Origin: Begonia masoniana
Taxonomy: Eukaryota > Streptophyta > Magnoliopsida > Cucurbitales > Begoniaceae
Length of the DNA stretch: 64,000 nucleotides
NCBI GenBank assembly: GCA_022432975.1
Contig: CM039509.1
Span: forward strand, 20,181,432 to 20,245,431
Direction: 5' to 3'
Shown: positions 1-11,739 of the stretch, piece after piece
How the letters are laid out: the number at the start of each line of letters is the position of its first letter
Position numbering within the stretch: position 1 is the first letter of the stretch
Notes under the pieces: model-generated
Told to the model about the DNA's origin: nothing
What the model saw: the letters and a program-made list of their open reading frames with translations, nothing else
Database searches by the model: none
Translations under genes and position numbers: made by a program

Positions 1-1137
1 TGAATGTATGACATGATAAATGAAATGAACGCATGATATGATAAATGAATGTATGACATAATAAATGAAATGAACGCATGATATGATAAATGAAATGAAC
101 GCATGATATGATAAATGAAGGAATGTATGAACTGAAAAATGAGACGACTATATGATGAATGAATGAATGTATGAACTGAAAAATGAGACGACTATATGAT
201 GAATGAATGAATGTATGAACTGAAAAATGTGACGACTATCTAATAAATGAAATGAATGTACGATATGATAAATGAATCGAATGCACAGAAATTTATGAAA
301 ATTGCATATACCTGTTCATGCATTATCATTTACGTAGAATTTACTGAGATTTATTCTCATAGGCGTCCTTATGGTGTAGGTGAACCCGAAACAGGTGAGG
401 AAGACATTCCTCTGTTAGATGATCACGCTGGTTGAAGAAGGATACCCGTGGGAGTGCGCTGGCGCAGTCGATGCTTAACCGACCCGTGGGGATTTACGTA
501 TGTATTTGAGGGTATTGAGATATTCTGGGTGAATGATGGATTAGTTAGATAAATTTGTATAGTCGAACATATTAGGATGTTTGGTTCTGATTAGGTGTTA
601 GATTTTTACGTTGATCTTTCAAATGTTTTGTTTAAATCATTAATTTAACGTTATGGGAATGCTTTTAGTTTAATTGGTAGTTGGTACGTTTTAGGGTGTT
701 TGATTCTGTTTAGTTGATAGATTTGTTTTATAAAACGTTTGTTAAGGTTTTTATTTGGATTTTATGAACTGCTTGGTGATTTTGTAAACAGGAGGATATG
801 TCACACTTTTAAACGGAACCATGCAGTTTGTTTTCGTGAAAATGTACTTCATTTTAATCGTGTTTAGAGTCGGATTTGGGCAGAGTTACGAGAACGTATG
901 AATGTTTGGAAAGTTTATGTAAAATGTATAATTGAAATGTAGATAGAAATGATATTGTGAAGATGTGATGAATTGATAAATTGAGGAATGATAGAAGGTT
1001 GAGTGGTTTTATGTAAACTGTTTTTGTATGATAAATGAATTTTCTTTAAAGGTTTTCGAGGATGTTTTTAATTGATTTAGAGGCTTAAAAAGAAAAATTT
1101 TATACGGGAGATTAGGAATAGTTTGAGGGTCGTTACA
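1..1137 (+). repeat. E1 5' LTR, right-hand part
   Basis: This segment aligns with 6091-7228 with a handful of substitutions, mostly around 40-65, and a single 1-base indel near 506. It ends in CA at 1137 directly before the primer-binding site. It includes the right end of the ATGATAAATGAA-type minisatellite (1-290) and a motif around 793-828 that recurs, inverted, in the solo LTR at 11740-14120 and in the E5 LTRs. Confidence 0.92.
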
Positions 1138-1141
1138 ATTA

Positions 1142-1160
1142 TAGTATCAGAGCTCCTGGG
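1142..1160 (+). promoter_or_regulatory. E1 primer-binding site (initiator Met-tRNA type)
   Basis: A few bases after the LTR end the sequence reads TAGTATCAGAGCTCC. This is one base from the common plant start TGGTATCAGAGC, complementary to the 3' end of initiator methionine tRNA. Confidence 0.8.
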
Positions 1161-1301
1161 TTTTAAAATCGGTTCTGTAGACTGCTCAACTGCGCAAGCC
1201 ACTACACGGACATGCTTCCTCAACTGTAAGTACGTTTAAATGTTTTCTGTGATTTTAATTTCTTAGAGATTATTTGTTTTAACCTTTATAGGAATTACAA
1301 A

Positions 1302-2375
1302 ATGGTCCGGGGTAGAGATGCCAGGGACGAAGCCCTGGATAGACTGATGGATTTATTCGATCGTCAGGCCCGGCATATGGACAGGCAGGCACAGCAAATT
1401 GAGAGCCTAGTGAATTGTGTGAATCAGATAGCCCAAGATATAGTAGTTCCGAACAATAGCAGTATGGAGAGGTTCCAGATGTTGCGACCTCCGATTTTCG
1501 ACGGACAGTCTTCGGACCCCTCTTCAGCCGAGGAGTGGATTCGAACCATGGAGGATATGCTGGGCTACGCGAGTATTGAAGATGGACAGAAGGTGGCATT
1601 GGTAACTTACCACTTAGCACTGGATGCCCGATTTTGGTGGGATTACATCAAGACTACTACCGATGTGACTATAATGGGTTGGGAGCGATTCAAAATGCTG
1701 TTTTATGACAAATACTTTAGCCATACGGTACGGGAGGCAAAAATGATGGAGTTCATGCAATTGAGACAGACTGGCTCAGTTGCTGAATACGTCAGGAGGT
1801 TTGAGGCCCTATCCCGGTTCGCACCACGCCAGGTTAGTGTTAATGAGGATAAGGTGCGTCGGTTTATGCAAGGGCTAGGCCAGGAAATCCGAAAGAATGT
1901 CGTCATATCAGGGGTGCGGAATGTGCCCTATACAGAAATTGTGGCAAGAGCTCTAGAGATTGAGGCAGCTGAACCAACTTACGTCAAACCGAGGAAGCCA
2001 GCAAGTGGGTTCTTTCGGGAGATTCAGCCTCGACCTCAGAATGAGGTTTGGCAGCTAAGTAGGCAACAACAACAGCAACATAAGGGCGTTAAGAGGCCTT
2101 ATGAGGAAATGGGTGACCGGAGGAAAGGAAAGCAAATTCGGGAGACTACTGAGAGGCCTGTATGTTCGAAGTGCCAGAAGGCCCATTTTGGCACGTGTAG
2201 GTTGGGGACGAACCGGTGTTTTAGGTGTGGCGAGGTGGGTCACTACGTCCATAATTGTCCAAAGACGGTTACCGATCAGAAGAGGGTTGCTCCGAGGATG
2301 TTCGCTTTCATTGAGCAGGGTAACATTGATGATGATGCCAGACCTTCAGCTAACCCAGGTATATTTTTGTCTTAA
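1302..2375 (+). CDS. Gag polyprotein of E1 (capsid plus nucleocapsid)
   Basis: This 357-residue open frame starts at the first ATG after the primer-binding site. Residues about 45-230 form a Ty3/gypsy gag domain, recognisable by the WIRTMEDML block, the FWWDYIK block and the FYDKYFSHTVREAKMMEF block. The C-terminal part is basic and Q-rich. It is followed by a short Cys/His cluster (CSKCQKAHFGTC) and a CCHC knuckle CFRCGEVGHYVHNC at about 306-319 that would bind genomic RNA. The frame stops shortly after the MFAFIEQ segment. In the Tekay element of this window (46370 onward) the equivalent segment runs straight into protease, so coding capacity ends almost exactly at the gag-protease border. 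No pol follows. An intact gag in an otherwise non-coding element suggests selection on gag or recent co-mobilisation. Confidence 0.9.
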   Translation: MVRGRDARDEALDRLMDLFDRQARHMDRQAQQIESLVNCVNQIAQDIVVPNNSSMERFQMLRPPIFDGQSSDPSSAEEWIRTMEDMLGYASIEDGQKVALVTYHLALDARFWWDYIKTTTDVTIMGWERFKMLFYDKYFSHTVREAKMMEFMQLRQTGSVAEYVRRFEALSRFAPRQVSVNEDKVRRFMQGLGQEIRKNVVISGVRNVPYTEIVARALEIEAAEPTYVKPRKPASGFFREIQPRPQNEVWQLSRQQQQQHKGVKRPYEEMGDRRKGKQIRETTERPVCSKCQKAHFGTCRLGTNRCFRCGEVGHYVHNCPKTVTDQKRVAPRMFAFIEQGNIDDDARPSANPGIFLS

Positions 2376-4387
2376 CTGTTAATGAATTAAAGGACAAAAT
2401 AATAGATATGTATTATAGAATGAAGATTCGAATATAATAATTAAACGATAGACAAAAGTAGACTTGAAAATAGAAAGGTAAGAGAATAGAATGAACCTTG
2501 ACGATAAGGTAGTAGGTTAGATACAGGATGATATAGACCTTGTAGAAAGAGGGTTATACGTTAATAGGATTAACCTGACCTAACTGTGAGGAGATGTACA
2601 ATTTATGAGAGGTGAGGTTTGAGTAGATAGAAACTAGACCCTAATTAATAAGCTCTTGGAGTCTTAGAACATGACGCTTCAGAGAGAAATTTAAAACTTA
2701 GTTATGAAAACTTATTGAGGATTATCCTAGATTGTTGAAGTACAATGGTACGTCTAAGTGAATAGAGGACCGATAAGAAATAGTATAATTTAGATCCGCG
2801 GGAGATTTAAAATATTAAGACGAAAGCAATATTCGAAAGAGAAGTGGCCCTTACTACAAAAATTTTTAGAGAGTGTAAATGACCAATATGGAGTTGTAGA
2901 CGAAAGATTTAGGCACGGCTTATGCGTGTTCGTACTAGCCCATGCCCGCGAAGAAAATAAAAGGATCAAACCGGGGTTGGACTGTTGATAATTTCATAGG
3001 CATTGAAGGACGAGTAAAGTGTAGACAAAGGCTGGACAATTTTAGAAACCCAAATGTTTTAGTCAATCGAAGAAGGGTTTAACACCTTAAATTTAAAAGT
3101 CACGTTTAAAGGATAAGTGTGACGTGTGTAGCGTCAGGAGAAACAGCGAATCGACGAGAGTGGATGTCACTTGGAGAAAAGGTGACAGGGTAAGAAGTTG
3201 CCAAGGGTCTATAGTTAGTACAGTTCAAGTTAAGGATCACGGCCTGAGGCTTACCTCCGGGATGGTAGTAGAAGTGTTAGTGTTCGAGGAACTAGAAAGG
3301 GTAGCTTTAACGAAGAGATGTTTCAAACTATTGGAGAATTATATGGTAGAGTTTGAGGATTTGGGGAGGTTTTGATTAGGAATGTGAACTTAACTATAAC
3401 AAGTTTACAAACGAGAAGGTTGTGAGATGAACAGTTGTAAGGAAGTTGAGAAAAGTGTTCAGAACTCAATTAGGAAGAATAGAAGAAGGTATTATAGGAA
3501 GGAATCCTGTGAGAGATTAGGCATAGTTATAAGTATCGAGATCTTAGGGGTGATTGGGAGCAATGATATATGGGTTTGAGAACGAGTGAAAGAAACATGG
3601 TAAGTTAAAAAGAGTGAAGTTTGGGAGATTAATTGATGATTGACTAAGTGAAGTCAATGGGTGTAGGAGTGATTGAACGATAAAGTGTATAGTTAGAAAG
3701 ATTTAGAACCTTAGGGATGTGTAGAAATTGTCAGTACCGATAGGTGGCTAGGGCCATGGTGTAATTGGGGATGGTATTGCAACCATAATTACAAGGGTAA
3801 CGTTGGAATGAGTAAAGTTGAGAAAAATTTTAAAGAACTAAATGAACTTAGTTTGAGGAAAGATGAGAGTTGTATGGAAATGCAATAAAAGAGTGAGGAT
3901 ATTAAAAGAGTGAGGACTTTAGCTCTCGGTTAGGCTCGTTTAGACTTGTAGATATTTTAATGATGTATAGTGATGGGAGCTTAGTCGAGAAGCCTACAAC
4001 GGTCAATGGGTTGCCTAAGAATGTAGGTGATTAGGGAATCTTATGGGTGATATAGTTATGAAGGATCGTTACTTGATAGAATGTAGAAATTTGAGTTGGT
4101 ATACGTTTCGATTATGGATTGAGCCAACGAAATTACTGAGAAGTTTAGGTAAATCGAGTGGAAAACTAAGGATATAATTGTGCTGAATACTTGAGTAAGG
4201 ACGTACACAGTCCAATCGAGAGTAGAAAATACGAATGTAACGCCGAAGTTGGGGAGTTTTGGTTAAGGATGACCGTAAATAAAGAAAAAGAATCGAGATA
4301 TACTGCCACATGACATGAGATGTTGGTATCAAGGACTATGTGGTATAACAAATTTTGAGGACAAAATTTTAAATAAGGTGGATGGAA
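2376..4387 (+). other. E1 non-coding internal domain with polypurine tract
   Basis: About 2 kb with only short chance frames; I recognise no protease, reverse transcriptase or integrase motif. The stretch is similar, inverted, to the interior of E5. For example, the block around 2520-2600 resembles 58180-58275, and the block around 4130-4345 resembles 54990-55170. It ends in a purine-rich tract (4371-4387, AAATAAGGTGGATGGAA) directly before the 3' LTR, as expected for plus-strand priming. The short frame at 3124-3375 has no family signature. Confidence 0.75.
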
Positions 4388-4720
4388 TGTAATACCCCGC
4401 TTTACGGAATATTATTATTTTAATATAAGTGGCATTTTTGTAAATATGCTAAATCAGGTCCGTTTTACGAAAAGAAAGCGTTATTAGGATCCTATCGATT
4501 TATTGGAATTTTAAGGAAATTACGAGAATTTTCGGAGTAACAACGATATATTTCGATTAATTACGTTTCTCGTAATATAATTTTAGTAAAAATAGTAAAC
4601 GAGGTTCGATTCACGAACGGACAGTTTTAATAGAACCCAGATAATAAGTTGGATTTATCGGCGAAATAAGAAATTCGAAACAGTTGGAAACACGAGAGGT
4701 AGTGACGTTCAATAAAATAG

Positions 4721-4723
<3 letters not shown>

Positions 4724-4764
<41 letters not shown>
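4724..4764 (+). repeat. (ATT)n microsatellite in the E1 LTR
   Basis: Uninterrupted ATT/TTA repeats over about 40 bp. The E5 LTR carries the complementary tract at a comparable place (54514-54555), which suggests the microsatellite predates the split of the two LTR families. Confidence 0.95.
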
Positions 4765-4765
<1 letters not shown>

Positions 4766-5869
4766 TAAAAAAATAAATAAATAAACAATAGAAATCGACA
4801 GAATAGCCGAGGCTATTCTGTCGAGCCCGAGCCCGAGCGCGAAGGGAGAGGAGAGGAGAGGGAGACGACGGCGACCGACGGCCAGTTCATCGGCGTTCTC
4901 CGACGTTCTCCGACCAGACAACGGCGGCGTGGGGCTCCGGCCTGTTTCCGCGCACGAACCGAAGGTATGGCCGGTTTTCTCCCTGTTTTCTGTTCGATTT
5001 AGGGCCGCGAAGAACGAGCTCGATTGAGCTCTGATTTCCGGCGGCTTTTGGCCGTTCTTGGTGTCAAATGACCGGGCTTAGGCCGGCGAAGGTCGCCTGG
5101 CCGTGTTGTGCTCGAATTGAGTGAAAAATCAGAGAACCCGATTTAGGGATTTCGGGTTTTGGTTTGTGTAGCCTCTGAATTTTTGATTGTTTATGCTAAT
5201 TGAGGGTGTGAGTGGTTGATTGGTGAAGAAATTGATGAGAATTGATGGAAAATCGAAAATGGTGAAATTCCCGGTTTAGGGCAGATTCGGGTTTTTGGAT
5301 TTTTGACCTAGTTAGAGTTGTTTGTTTTAAAAATTCCTCTTGTCAGATTAAAATAGGTTATTAGAGGAGTACGTGGCCGCTGGAATCGTTCGATTCCGAT
5401 AACCGACGCAAAAGTTACGCGCGTTCGAAGTTTCAGGTCGGTTTTACCGAACCCAAATTGGTGGTCCGTTTGGTTAGGTTTTAGTTGAGTTAAAGCTTTA
5501 GGAAATTCCTTAGTTAAGAATTTTGTTAGTTTTGAACATTAAATTGTTTAAGCTCGTATTAACGACAAATTGATGAAAATTGCATAGGTGAACAACGCTC
5601 GTGGACAGAACTAGAGTTGTGACGGACACGAGGTAAGTTCTCGTGACTTGCTGTGGCCGATAGGCCTACACCATATGTCGTGTTTCGTTGTCGAGGATAT
5701 TTGGAGTTATGTATGTTTATTCGCTTTGGTTGGGTAGTTTAGGATTAGGCCTTTTATAGGTTATGCTTGTATTGTTTGATGGTATGCACTTTGTATGTTT
5801 ATGTTATGCTTTTACTGTCATGCATCACTGTTTTATAAAAGTCATGAAAAATGAATTTAAGCATGAGTT

Positions 5870-6365
5870 CACGAAAAGAAACGAATGAAAGTAAAGTGAA
5901 AGAAATGAACGAAAGTAAAGGAAATGTGATGACATGAATTGAGACGACTAATATGAGATGACTATGACGACTAATACGAGATGACTATGACGACTTAAAT
6001 GAGACGACTAATATGAGATGACTATGATGACTTACATGAGACGACTTACATGAGATGACTATATGATAAATGAATGCATGATATGATAAATGAATGTATG
6101 ACATGATAAATGAAATGAATGCATGATATGAAAAATGAAAGTATGACATGATAAATGAAATGAACGCATGATATGATAAATGAAATGAACGCATGATATG
6201 ATAAATGAAGGAATGTATGAACTGAAAAATGAGACGACTATATGATGAATGAATGAATGTATGAACTGAAAAATGAGACGACTATATGATGAATGAATGA
6301 ATGTATGAACTGAAAAATGTGACGACTATCTAATAAATGAAATGAATGTACGATATGATAAATGA
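5870..6365 (+). repeat. AT-rich minisatellite inside the E1 LTR
   Basis: Interleaved short motifs repeat here: GACGACTAATATGAGATGACTA units at 5940-6060, GCATGATATGATAAATGAA units at 6070-6210, and a 44-bp unit starting GAATGTATGAACTG at 6211, 6255 and 6299. The same array, with a few changes, is in the 5' LTR at 1-290. Confidence 0.85.
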
Positions 6366-7228
6366 ATCGAATGCACAGAAATTTATGAAAATTGCATATA
6401 CATGTTCATGCATTATCATTTACGTAGAATTTACTGAGATTTATTCTCATAGGCGTCCTTATGGTGTAGGTGAACCCGAAACAGATGAGGAAGACATTCC
6501 TCTGTTAGATGATCACGCTGGTTGAAGAAGGATACCCGTGGGAGTGCGCTGGCGCAGTCGATGCTTAACCGACCCGTGGGGATTTACGTATGTATTTTGA
6601 GGGTATTGAGATATTCTGGGTGAATGATAGATTAGTTAGATAAATTTGTATAGTCGAACATATTAGGATGTTTGGTTCTGATTAGGTGTTAGATTTTTAC
6701 GTTGATCTTTCAAATGTTTTGTTTAAATCATTAATTTAACGTTATGGGAATGCTTTTAGTTTAATTGGTAGTTGGTACGTTTTAGGGTGTTTGATTCTGT
6801 TTAGTTGATAGATTTGTTTTATAAAACGTTTGTTAAGGTTTTTATTTGGATTTTATGAACTGCTTGGTGATTTTGTAAACAGGAGGATATGTCACACTTT
6901 TAAACGGAACCATGCAGTTTGTTTTCGTGAAAATGTACTTCATTTTAATCGTGTTTAGAGTCGGATTTGGGCAGAGTTACGAGAACGTATGAATGTTTGG
7001 AAAGTTTATGTAAAATGTATAATTGAAATGTAGATAGAAATGATATTGTGAAGATGTGATGAATTGATAAATTGAGGAATGATAGAAGGTTGAGTGGTTT
7101 TATGTAAACTGTTTTTGTATGATAAATGAATTTTCTTTAAAGGTTTTCGAGGATGTTTTTAATTGATTTAGAGGCTTAAAAAGAAAAATTTTATACGGGA
7201 GATTAGGAATAGTTTGAGGGTCGTTACA

Positions 7229-7650
7229 GGATTTGTCCTCAAATCCAAAGGGGTGTCCCCTTTTTCCTCTTCCTCTTCTCCAAAATAGAGAGATAGGTCT
7301 TGAACGTCAAAGGTAGTCGAAACTTCATAGTCACTTGGCAATTCAAGCTTGTAGGCATTGTTATTGATCATTTCTAATATTTTGATCAATTCATCGACTC
7401 TAGGGAGGAGTTTGGATTTTCTTTGCTTGGAAAACATTTCCTTCTGTAGATGGAGCAAAACTAGATCCCCCCTCCTTGAAGATGACCTCTTTCCTTCCTC
7501 GGTTGCCATGTTTGCCATAAACTCTCGTTCTTCTTTTGAACCATCCTCCTAACCTTTTCATGCATGGCCTTGACTTGTTCGGCCTTGCTAGCTGACACGC
7601 CAAGGCCTGTAAAAAGGCGTGTTTCCACCCACACAAATGGTTAAAACTCT
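7229..7650 (-). pseudogene. Ty3/gypsy integrase C-terminal fragment (minus strand)
   Basis: Read on the minus strand, pieces in two frames give the usual segment after the integrase core: a KAEQVKAMHEKVRRMVQKKNE-like stretch, then EVIFKEGDLVLLHLQKE, KSKLLPRVDELIKILE, NNAYKLELPSDYEVS, FDVQDLSLYF and an acidic run ending DLRTNP. The frame is shifted around 7450-7520. It ends at 7229, where E1 is inserted. It lies beyond an LTR-like stretch and so is not collinear with the integrase core at 8893-9813. It is therefore either a second copy or the product of rearrangement. Confidence 0.8.
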
Positions 7651-8561
7651 CGGTACTCGTCCAAGCCGAGATTTCATTAAAATATACCAAAAGTTCTATA
7701 GGCAAATGAATTCCAAAACATTTGAAACTTTAAGGACAGCTTAACTTAAAAGTGAAATGAAACACTTTAAATTTTTAGAACAAAATAATTGCGAAAATGA
7801 AGTTATGCAAGGAAAACCCGAGGTTGGCCGATGATCAATATTTTGAGGCTCTCGGCTTGCTCTTCTTTCCCATGAAAGAAAAGGCAACCTTTGGGAAATG
7901 GCTTGGCCACCTTCTTCTGGTTTCCAGCTCTTGAAAGAGTGGAGAAAATGATGGAAATAAGAAACTTCAAGCAACCTTGAGCTTGGAGGTAATGGAGGCG
8001 CACTCCTCTCGGGTGAGCGCACACTGAGGCTTACCTTTGATTTTCAAACTGCCTTGGTTTTTCTTAAGAAAATAGTCACTATTTCATTCAACAACAACCT
8101 TTTACAAACACCAATAACCATGCTTATATTGACCTAAGGATGGTTGGAGAGTTTGGTTGAAAAGAGGGGGCTCAAAGAGCCGTTGGAGGCTCGGCCACAT
8201 ACTTGGCTTCATTCTTCACTTGGATGGCCGAGATGAAAGGTGCAATTTGATCCAATGGCTAAGGGTTGTCATGTCATCAATCCAAGGCTTTCTTCAAGAA
8301 ACGAAACTCCAACATAGCCAAAATGATTGGCTAAAAGGGGTAATGGTCCCCACTCCAATTTGGCGCCCAAAGGGGGCGGTTTTCTTAAGCCGCGCAGTCC
8401 TTGCATGCAAGCCATGCAATTGTGTTTTGAACCAACTCCAAAACATCTTCTAACCTACCATACATCTAATCTTAATACCTAAAGATGCATGCAATTAATA
8501 AGATTACATAAAAGGTCAATGTTTTCCAACAAAAGACAACGAAAACATAAAACTAAAGTGT
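7651..8561 (-). repeat. LTR-like non-coding stretch of minus-strand gypsy element B
   Basis: About 900 bp without coding signal lies directly downstream (minus sense) of the pol tail at 8562-8890 and before a second integrase C-terminal piece. Its place is that of a 3' LTR. The candidate 5' LTR (17693-18362 plus 29673-29731) has similar base composition, but I could not align the two with confidence. The boundaries are approximate and no terminal TG/CA pair is certain. Confidence 0.4.
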
Positions 8562-8890
8562 TTATTTACAAAGTGATTTTAGGGAAGACAAATTCCTCTT
8601 CTTGATCTTCCAACCTTGATTCCCATGTGAACACATGCAAGGGTTGCTCCATGTATTTGGTACTAAGCTCTCAATCCAAGTCTTCAAAAATATCATCGAC
8701 ATTATCATCACCTGCAAAAGATTAAACTTATTAGTAAATAGGTTAGATAAAGCTTGAGCCTTTGTTTGGGATCGAGTAATGGCCCTCTGAGGCATATCAC
8801 TAGCTCCACTATGATTTAACATTTCTTTGGCATCAAAGGAATAAGATCCAATGGTGTGAGTGGGTTTAAACCGTACACTACCTCAAAAGG
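8562..8890 (-). pseudogene. Gypsy B pol tail (3' end of the polyprotein)
   Basis: On the minus strand, just after the integrase core, a frame reads FEVVYGLNPLTPLDLIPL. This is the standard chromovirus block after the core. After a short gap comes the terminal block AITRSQTKAQALSNLF, typical of the last residues of many plant gypsy polyproteins. The roughly 200 residues normally between these blocks are missing here, and similar sequence is found instead at 7229-7650. A deletion or template switch is the simplest explanation. Confidence 0.75.
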
Positions 8891-9813
8891 AGTCATTTGG
8901 TCGAATTGTGCACACTCCTATTATATGCAAACTCAATGTAGGGGTGTTGAATGTCCCAATCATAGAGTCGCTTGCCTACTATACTCCTCAACAAAGTTCC
9001 CAAGGTTCTATTAACCACTTCGGCTTGACCATCGATTTGGGAGTGAAATGAGGTGCTAAATAGCAATTTAGTGTCTAACTTCCTCCATAGTGTTTTCCAA
9101 AACGAACTCAAGAACTTAGTATCTCTATCCAAGACAATGGATTTGGGAATTCCATGCATGCGGACCACTTCTTTGAAGAATAACTCGGCTATGTGGAGAG
9201 AATCATCCATCTTGGAACAAGCTATAAAATGAATCATCTTTGAGAATCGATCCACTACTACCATAATTGAGTCCTTGGTTCTAAACGTGTGAGGTAGACC
9301 CAAAACAAATTCCATACTTACTTCCACCCAAGGGTAGCTAGGAATTGGTAGAGGTAAGTAGAGTCCTTGGGGTAGAACTCGACTCTTGGCCTTCTTGCAA
9401 ATTATGCACTTTTCTAACACTTTGTGCACATCTCTAAATAAATGGGGCCAATAAAAGTTCTCCTTGATCGTTTCCATGTTCTTTTTCTCCCCAAAATGGC
9501 TAGCTAAACCTTTTACATGGGCTTCTTTGATTAACGATTCACATATGCCACCACTTGGAATGCATAACTTTCCTCCTTTGAAGAGATAACCATCCACTAT
9601 ACAATAACCTCTTTCGGCCCTTTGTTTACACTTCTCATACCATGGACCAAAGTCTTGGTCTCCAACATAGGCTTCCTTGATCCATTCAAACCCAAACAAT
9701 TTAATACTCAACTCGGTCAAGAGGACGTACCTTCTAGAAAGGGTGTCGACCACTATGTTAGCTTCCCTTTTTTTGTACTTGATGATGTAGAGGTAGCGCT
9801 CAAGGAACTCCAC
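8891..9813 (-). pseudogene. Gypsy B integrase (zinc-binding domain and DDE core)
   Basis: This is a long open minus-strand stretch of about 306 residues. It begins with the end of RNase H (KKREANIVVDTLSRR) and continues into the HHCC zinc finger (HVKGLASHFGEKK then CIICKKAK). The catalytic core follows: a VEVSMEFVLGLP block, VVVDRFSKM with the first acidic region, VLDRDTKF, and the FHSQIDGQAEVVNRTL block with the glutamate. Individual catalytic residues look preserved, but the surrounding polyprotein is frameshifted, so no active enzyme is expected. It breaks into another frame at 8892. Confidence 0.88.
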
Positions 9814-10298
9814 CCATTTACCATCTCTCCTATTTAACTTTCCTTGACTCTTGATATGTTTGAGGGTTTGATGATCGGTGTGAATAATGAACTCCTTAGG
9901 GAGTAAATAGTGTTGCCAAACTTCGAGAGGTCTAATGACGGTGAAAATTTCTTGTCATAAGTTGAGTAGTTAAGAGTGGCTCTCTTGAGTTTTTTGCTAA
10001 AATATGCAAGAGGTTTTCTTTATTGCATGAATAATGCTTCAATCCCTACTTCGGACGCGTCACACTCCACTTCAAAAACTTTGTTGAAATTGAGCAACAT
10101 GATAATAGGGGGGTGGCAAAGCTTCTCTTTAATCAACTCAAAACTTTTTTGGCAAGCTTGAGTCAAATGAAATTCTTTCCCCTTCTTGTTACAATCGGTT
10201 ATCGGAGCCATAATCAAACTAAAATCATTGATGAATCTTCTATAAAATGAGAATAGGTCGTGAAAACTCCCCACCTCTGAAATTCCCTTTGGTACATG
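9814..10298 (-). pseudogene. Gypsy B RNase H remnant
   Basis: The minus-strand frame at 10020-10274 reads [20 protein letters not shown], the connection from reverse transcriptase, followed by [13 protein letters not shown] and [18 protein letters not shown], the first acidic motif of RNase H. The rest (9814-10019) is recognisable only by position. A frameshift separates it from the reverse transcriptase near 10280-10300. Confidence 0.8.
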
Positions 10299-11100
10299 TC
10301 ATCCCTTAATGGCTTCGATCTTTGATTCATCTACTTCCATGCCCTCGTTTGTGATGGTGAACCCAAGGAAGTGAACTCTCTCTTGGACAAAAGAGCACTT
10401 TTTGAGGTTCCCATAGAACTTAGCATTTGTAAGAGTATCAAATAGGATTCTAAAATGCTCTAAATGCGAGGCAAGATCCAAACTATATACCAAGATATCA
10501 TCAAAGTAAACCACAATAAATTTTCCCAAAAATTCTTTAAGGAAAAAATGCATAAGTCTCATAAAAGTAAGTACTAGGAGCATTCGAGAGGTCGAAAGGC
10601 ATTACTAACCATTCAAATAGTTCATACTTGATTTTGAAAGCCATCTTCCATTCATCTTCTTCCTTCATTGTTATTTGGTGGTAACCATTCTTTAAGTCCA
10701 CCTTGGAAAAGTAAGAAGCACCACTAAGCTCATCCAACATGTCTTTGAGCCTAGGAATGGGAAACCTATATTTGATGGTGATTTGATTGATGGATCGGCT
10801 ATCTACACACATCCTCATAGTACCATCATTCTTGGGCACCAAAAGCATGGGTACGGCACACGGACTCATTGATTCTCCAATATTACCCTTCTCAAGCAAT
10901 TCTTGAACTTGTTTTTGTAATTGCTTAGTTTCTTCCGGATTCATCCTATATGAAGGACGATTTTTGTAGCACAACTCCTGGTTGTAAATTGATTTGATGC
11001 TCAATACCCCGAAGGCATGGTAACCTTTATGGAAGTTCCTCCGAAAAGACATCTTGATATTGGTCCAAAAGTGCTCAGACCTCCATGGGAATTTCACCCA
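10299..11100 (-). pseudogene. Gypsy B reverse transcriptase
   Basis: Two overlapping minus-strand frames (10537-11097 and 10299-10583) together cover the reverse transcriptase. They include [73 protein letters not shown] and then YFDDILVYS with the catalytic DD pair. A frameshift near 10560 and a damaged segment after PFDLSNAP break it. The order and motifs are those of plant Ty3/gypsy chromoviruses. Confidence 0.88.
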
Positions 11101-11236
11101 ACTCCTCCATTTTCTCTCTAAACAAAATTAGGATTATAGGACCCCTGTTTAGAAGAGACTTTCCCAACTCCTTCTTGGACATGAAAAGGGTGGACTTAAC
11201 CTTCCCCTCTCTTCTTACATCCTCATCTAGAGCAAC

Positions 11237-11660
11237 TTACTCCGATTTAAATGGGGCTAGTTTGATCAACTTCCCTCTAAATTTGAAAGAATAAAAATTG
11301 GAGTATCCATCATGAGATGTCCTCCTATCATATTGCCAAGGCCTCCCTAACAAAAGATGGCTAGCACTCATTGGTACAACATCACAAAAGGCCTTGTCTT
11401 GGTATCCCCCAATGGAAAACTCTATGTATACTTGCTTGGAGACTTTGATATCTTCTCGGTCATTCAACAACCTTAGCTTGTAAGGGTTAGGATGTAGAGT
11501 AGTTTCTAACCCAAGCTTGTCCACAAGGTTATGAGAAGCAACATTGGTGTAACTCCCTCCATCAATGATGAGCGAGCAAACTTTCATCTTGATCAAACAA
11601 CAGCTATGGAAGATGTTCTCCTTTGACAATCATCATTGTTGGATTGTGTAGTGAGGACTC
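11237..11660 (-). pseudogene. Gypsy B aspartic protease
   Basis: The minus-strand frame reads CSLIIDGGSYTNVASHNLVD, followed by a beta-rich stretch, CDVVPMSASHLLLGRPWQYDRR and SFKFRGKLIKLAPF. This is the retropepsin-like domain of plant gypsy elements. The active-site triad reads DGG, a form I have seen in some plant gypsy clades, in place of the usual DTG/DSG. A weak stretch of about 140 bp separates it from the reverse transcriptase. Confidence 0.82.
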
Positions 11661-11739
11661 TTCAAATGACCATTAAGAGTAGTCCCTCTTGAGAATGGAA
11701 AACTTCTTCTTGAAGTTCTATGCCTTCACTAACTTCTTC

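Larger units (their letters stand above)
1..7228 (+). mobile_element. E1: gag-only Ty3/gypsy LTR element (TR-GAG-like), left end outside window
   Basis: Two long direct repeats (1-1137 and 6091-7228) match almost base for base, flank a 3.25-kb interior and mark an LTR retrotransposon. The 3' LTR runs from TG at 4388 to CA at 7228, so the full LTR is about 2.84 kb; the first 1.7 kb of the 5' LTR lies outside the window. The interior holds a primer-binding site, one intact gag and about 2 kb with no recognisable pol. The 3' end lies inside the integrase C-terminus of a minus-strand gypsy copy, which resumes at 7229; the expected 5-bp duplication on that side would be GGATT. The near identity of the LTRs indicates a recent insertion despite the lack of pol, so the enzymes must have come from another element. 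The gag and zinc-knuckle style resembles chromoviruses of the Tekay type; the clade is inferred. Confidence 0.88.
4388..7228 (+). repeat. E1 3' LTR
   Basis: The LTR starts TGTAATACCCCGC and ends GGGTCGTTACA (2841 bp). It carries an ATT microsatellite at 4724-4764, a GC-rich stretch at 4800-5130 and an AT-rich ATGA-type minisatellite at about 5870-6365. The same order of blocks, including an AAT/ATT microsatellite and the GC-rich stretch, appears inverted in the E5 LTR (51941-54943), so the two families are related. Confidence 0.92.

Noticed and set aside
3124..3375. A possible small gene inside E1
   Set aside because: Its 83 codons have no family signature. The region looks like the non-coding LARD-type interior shared with E5.
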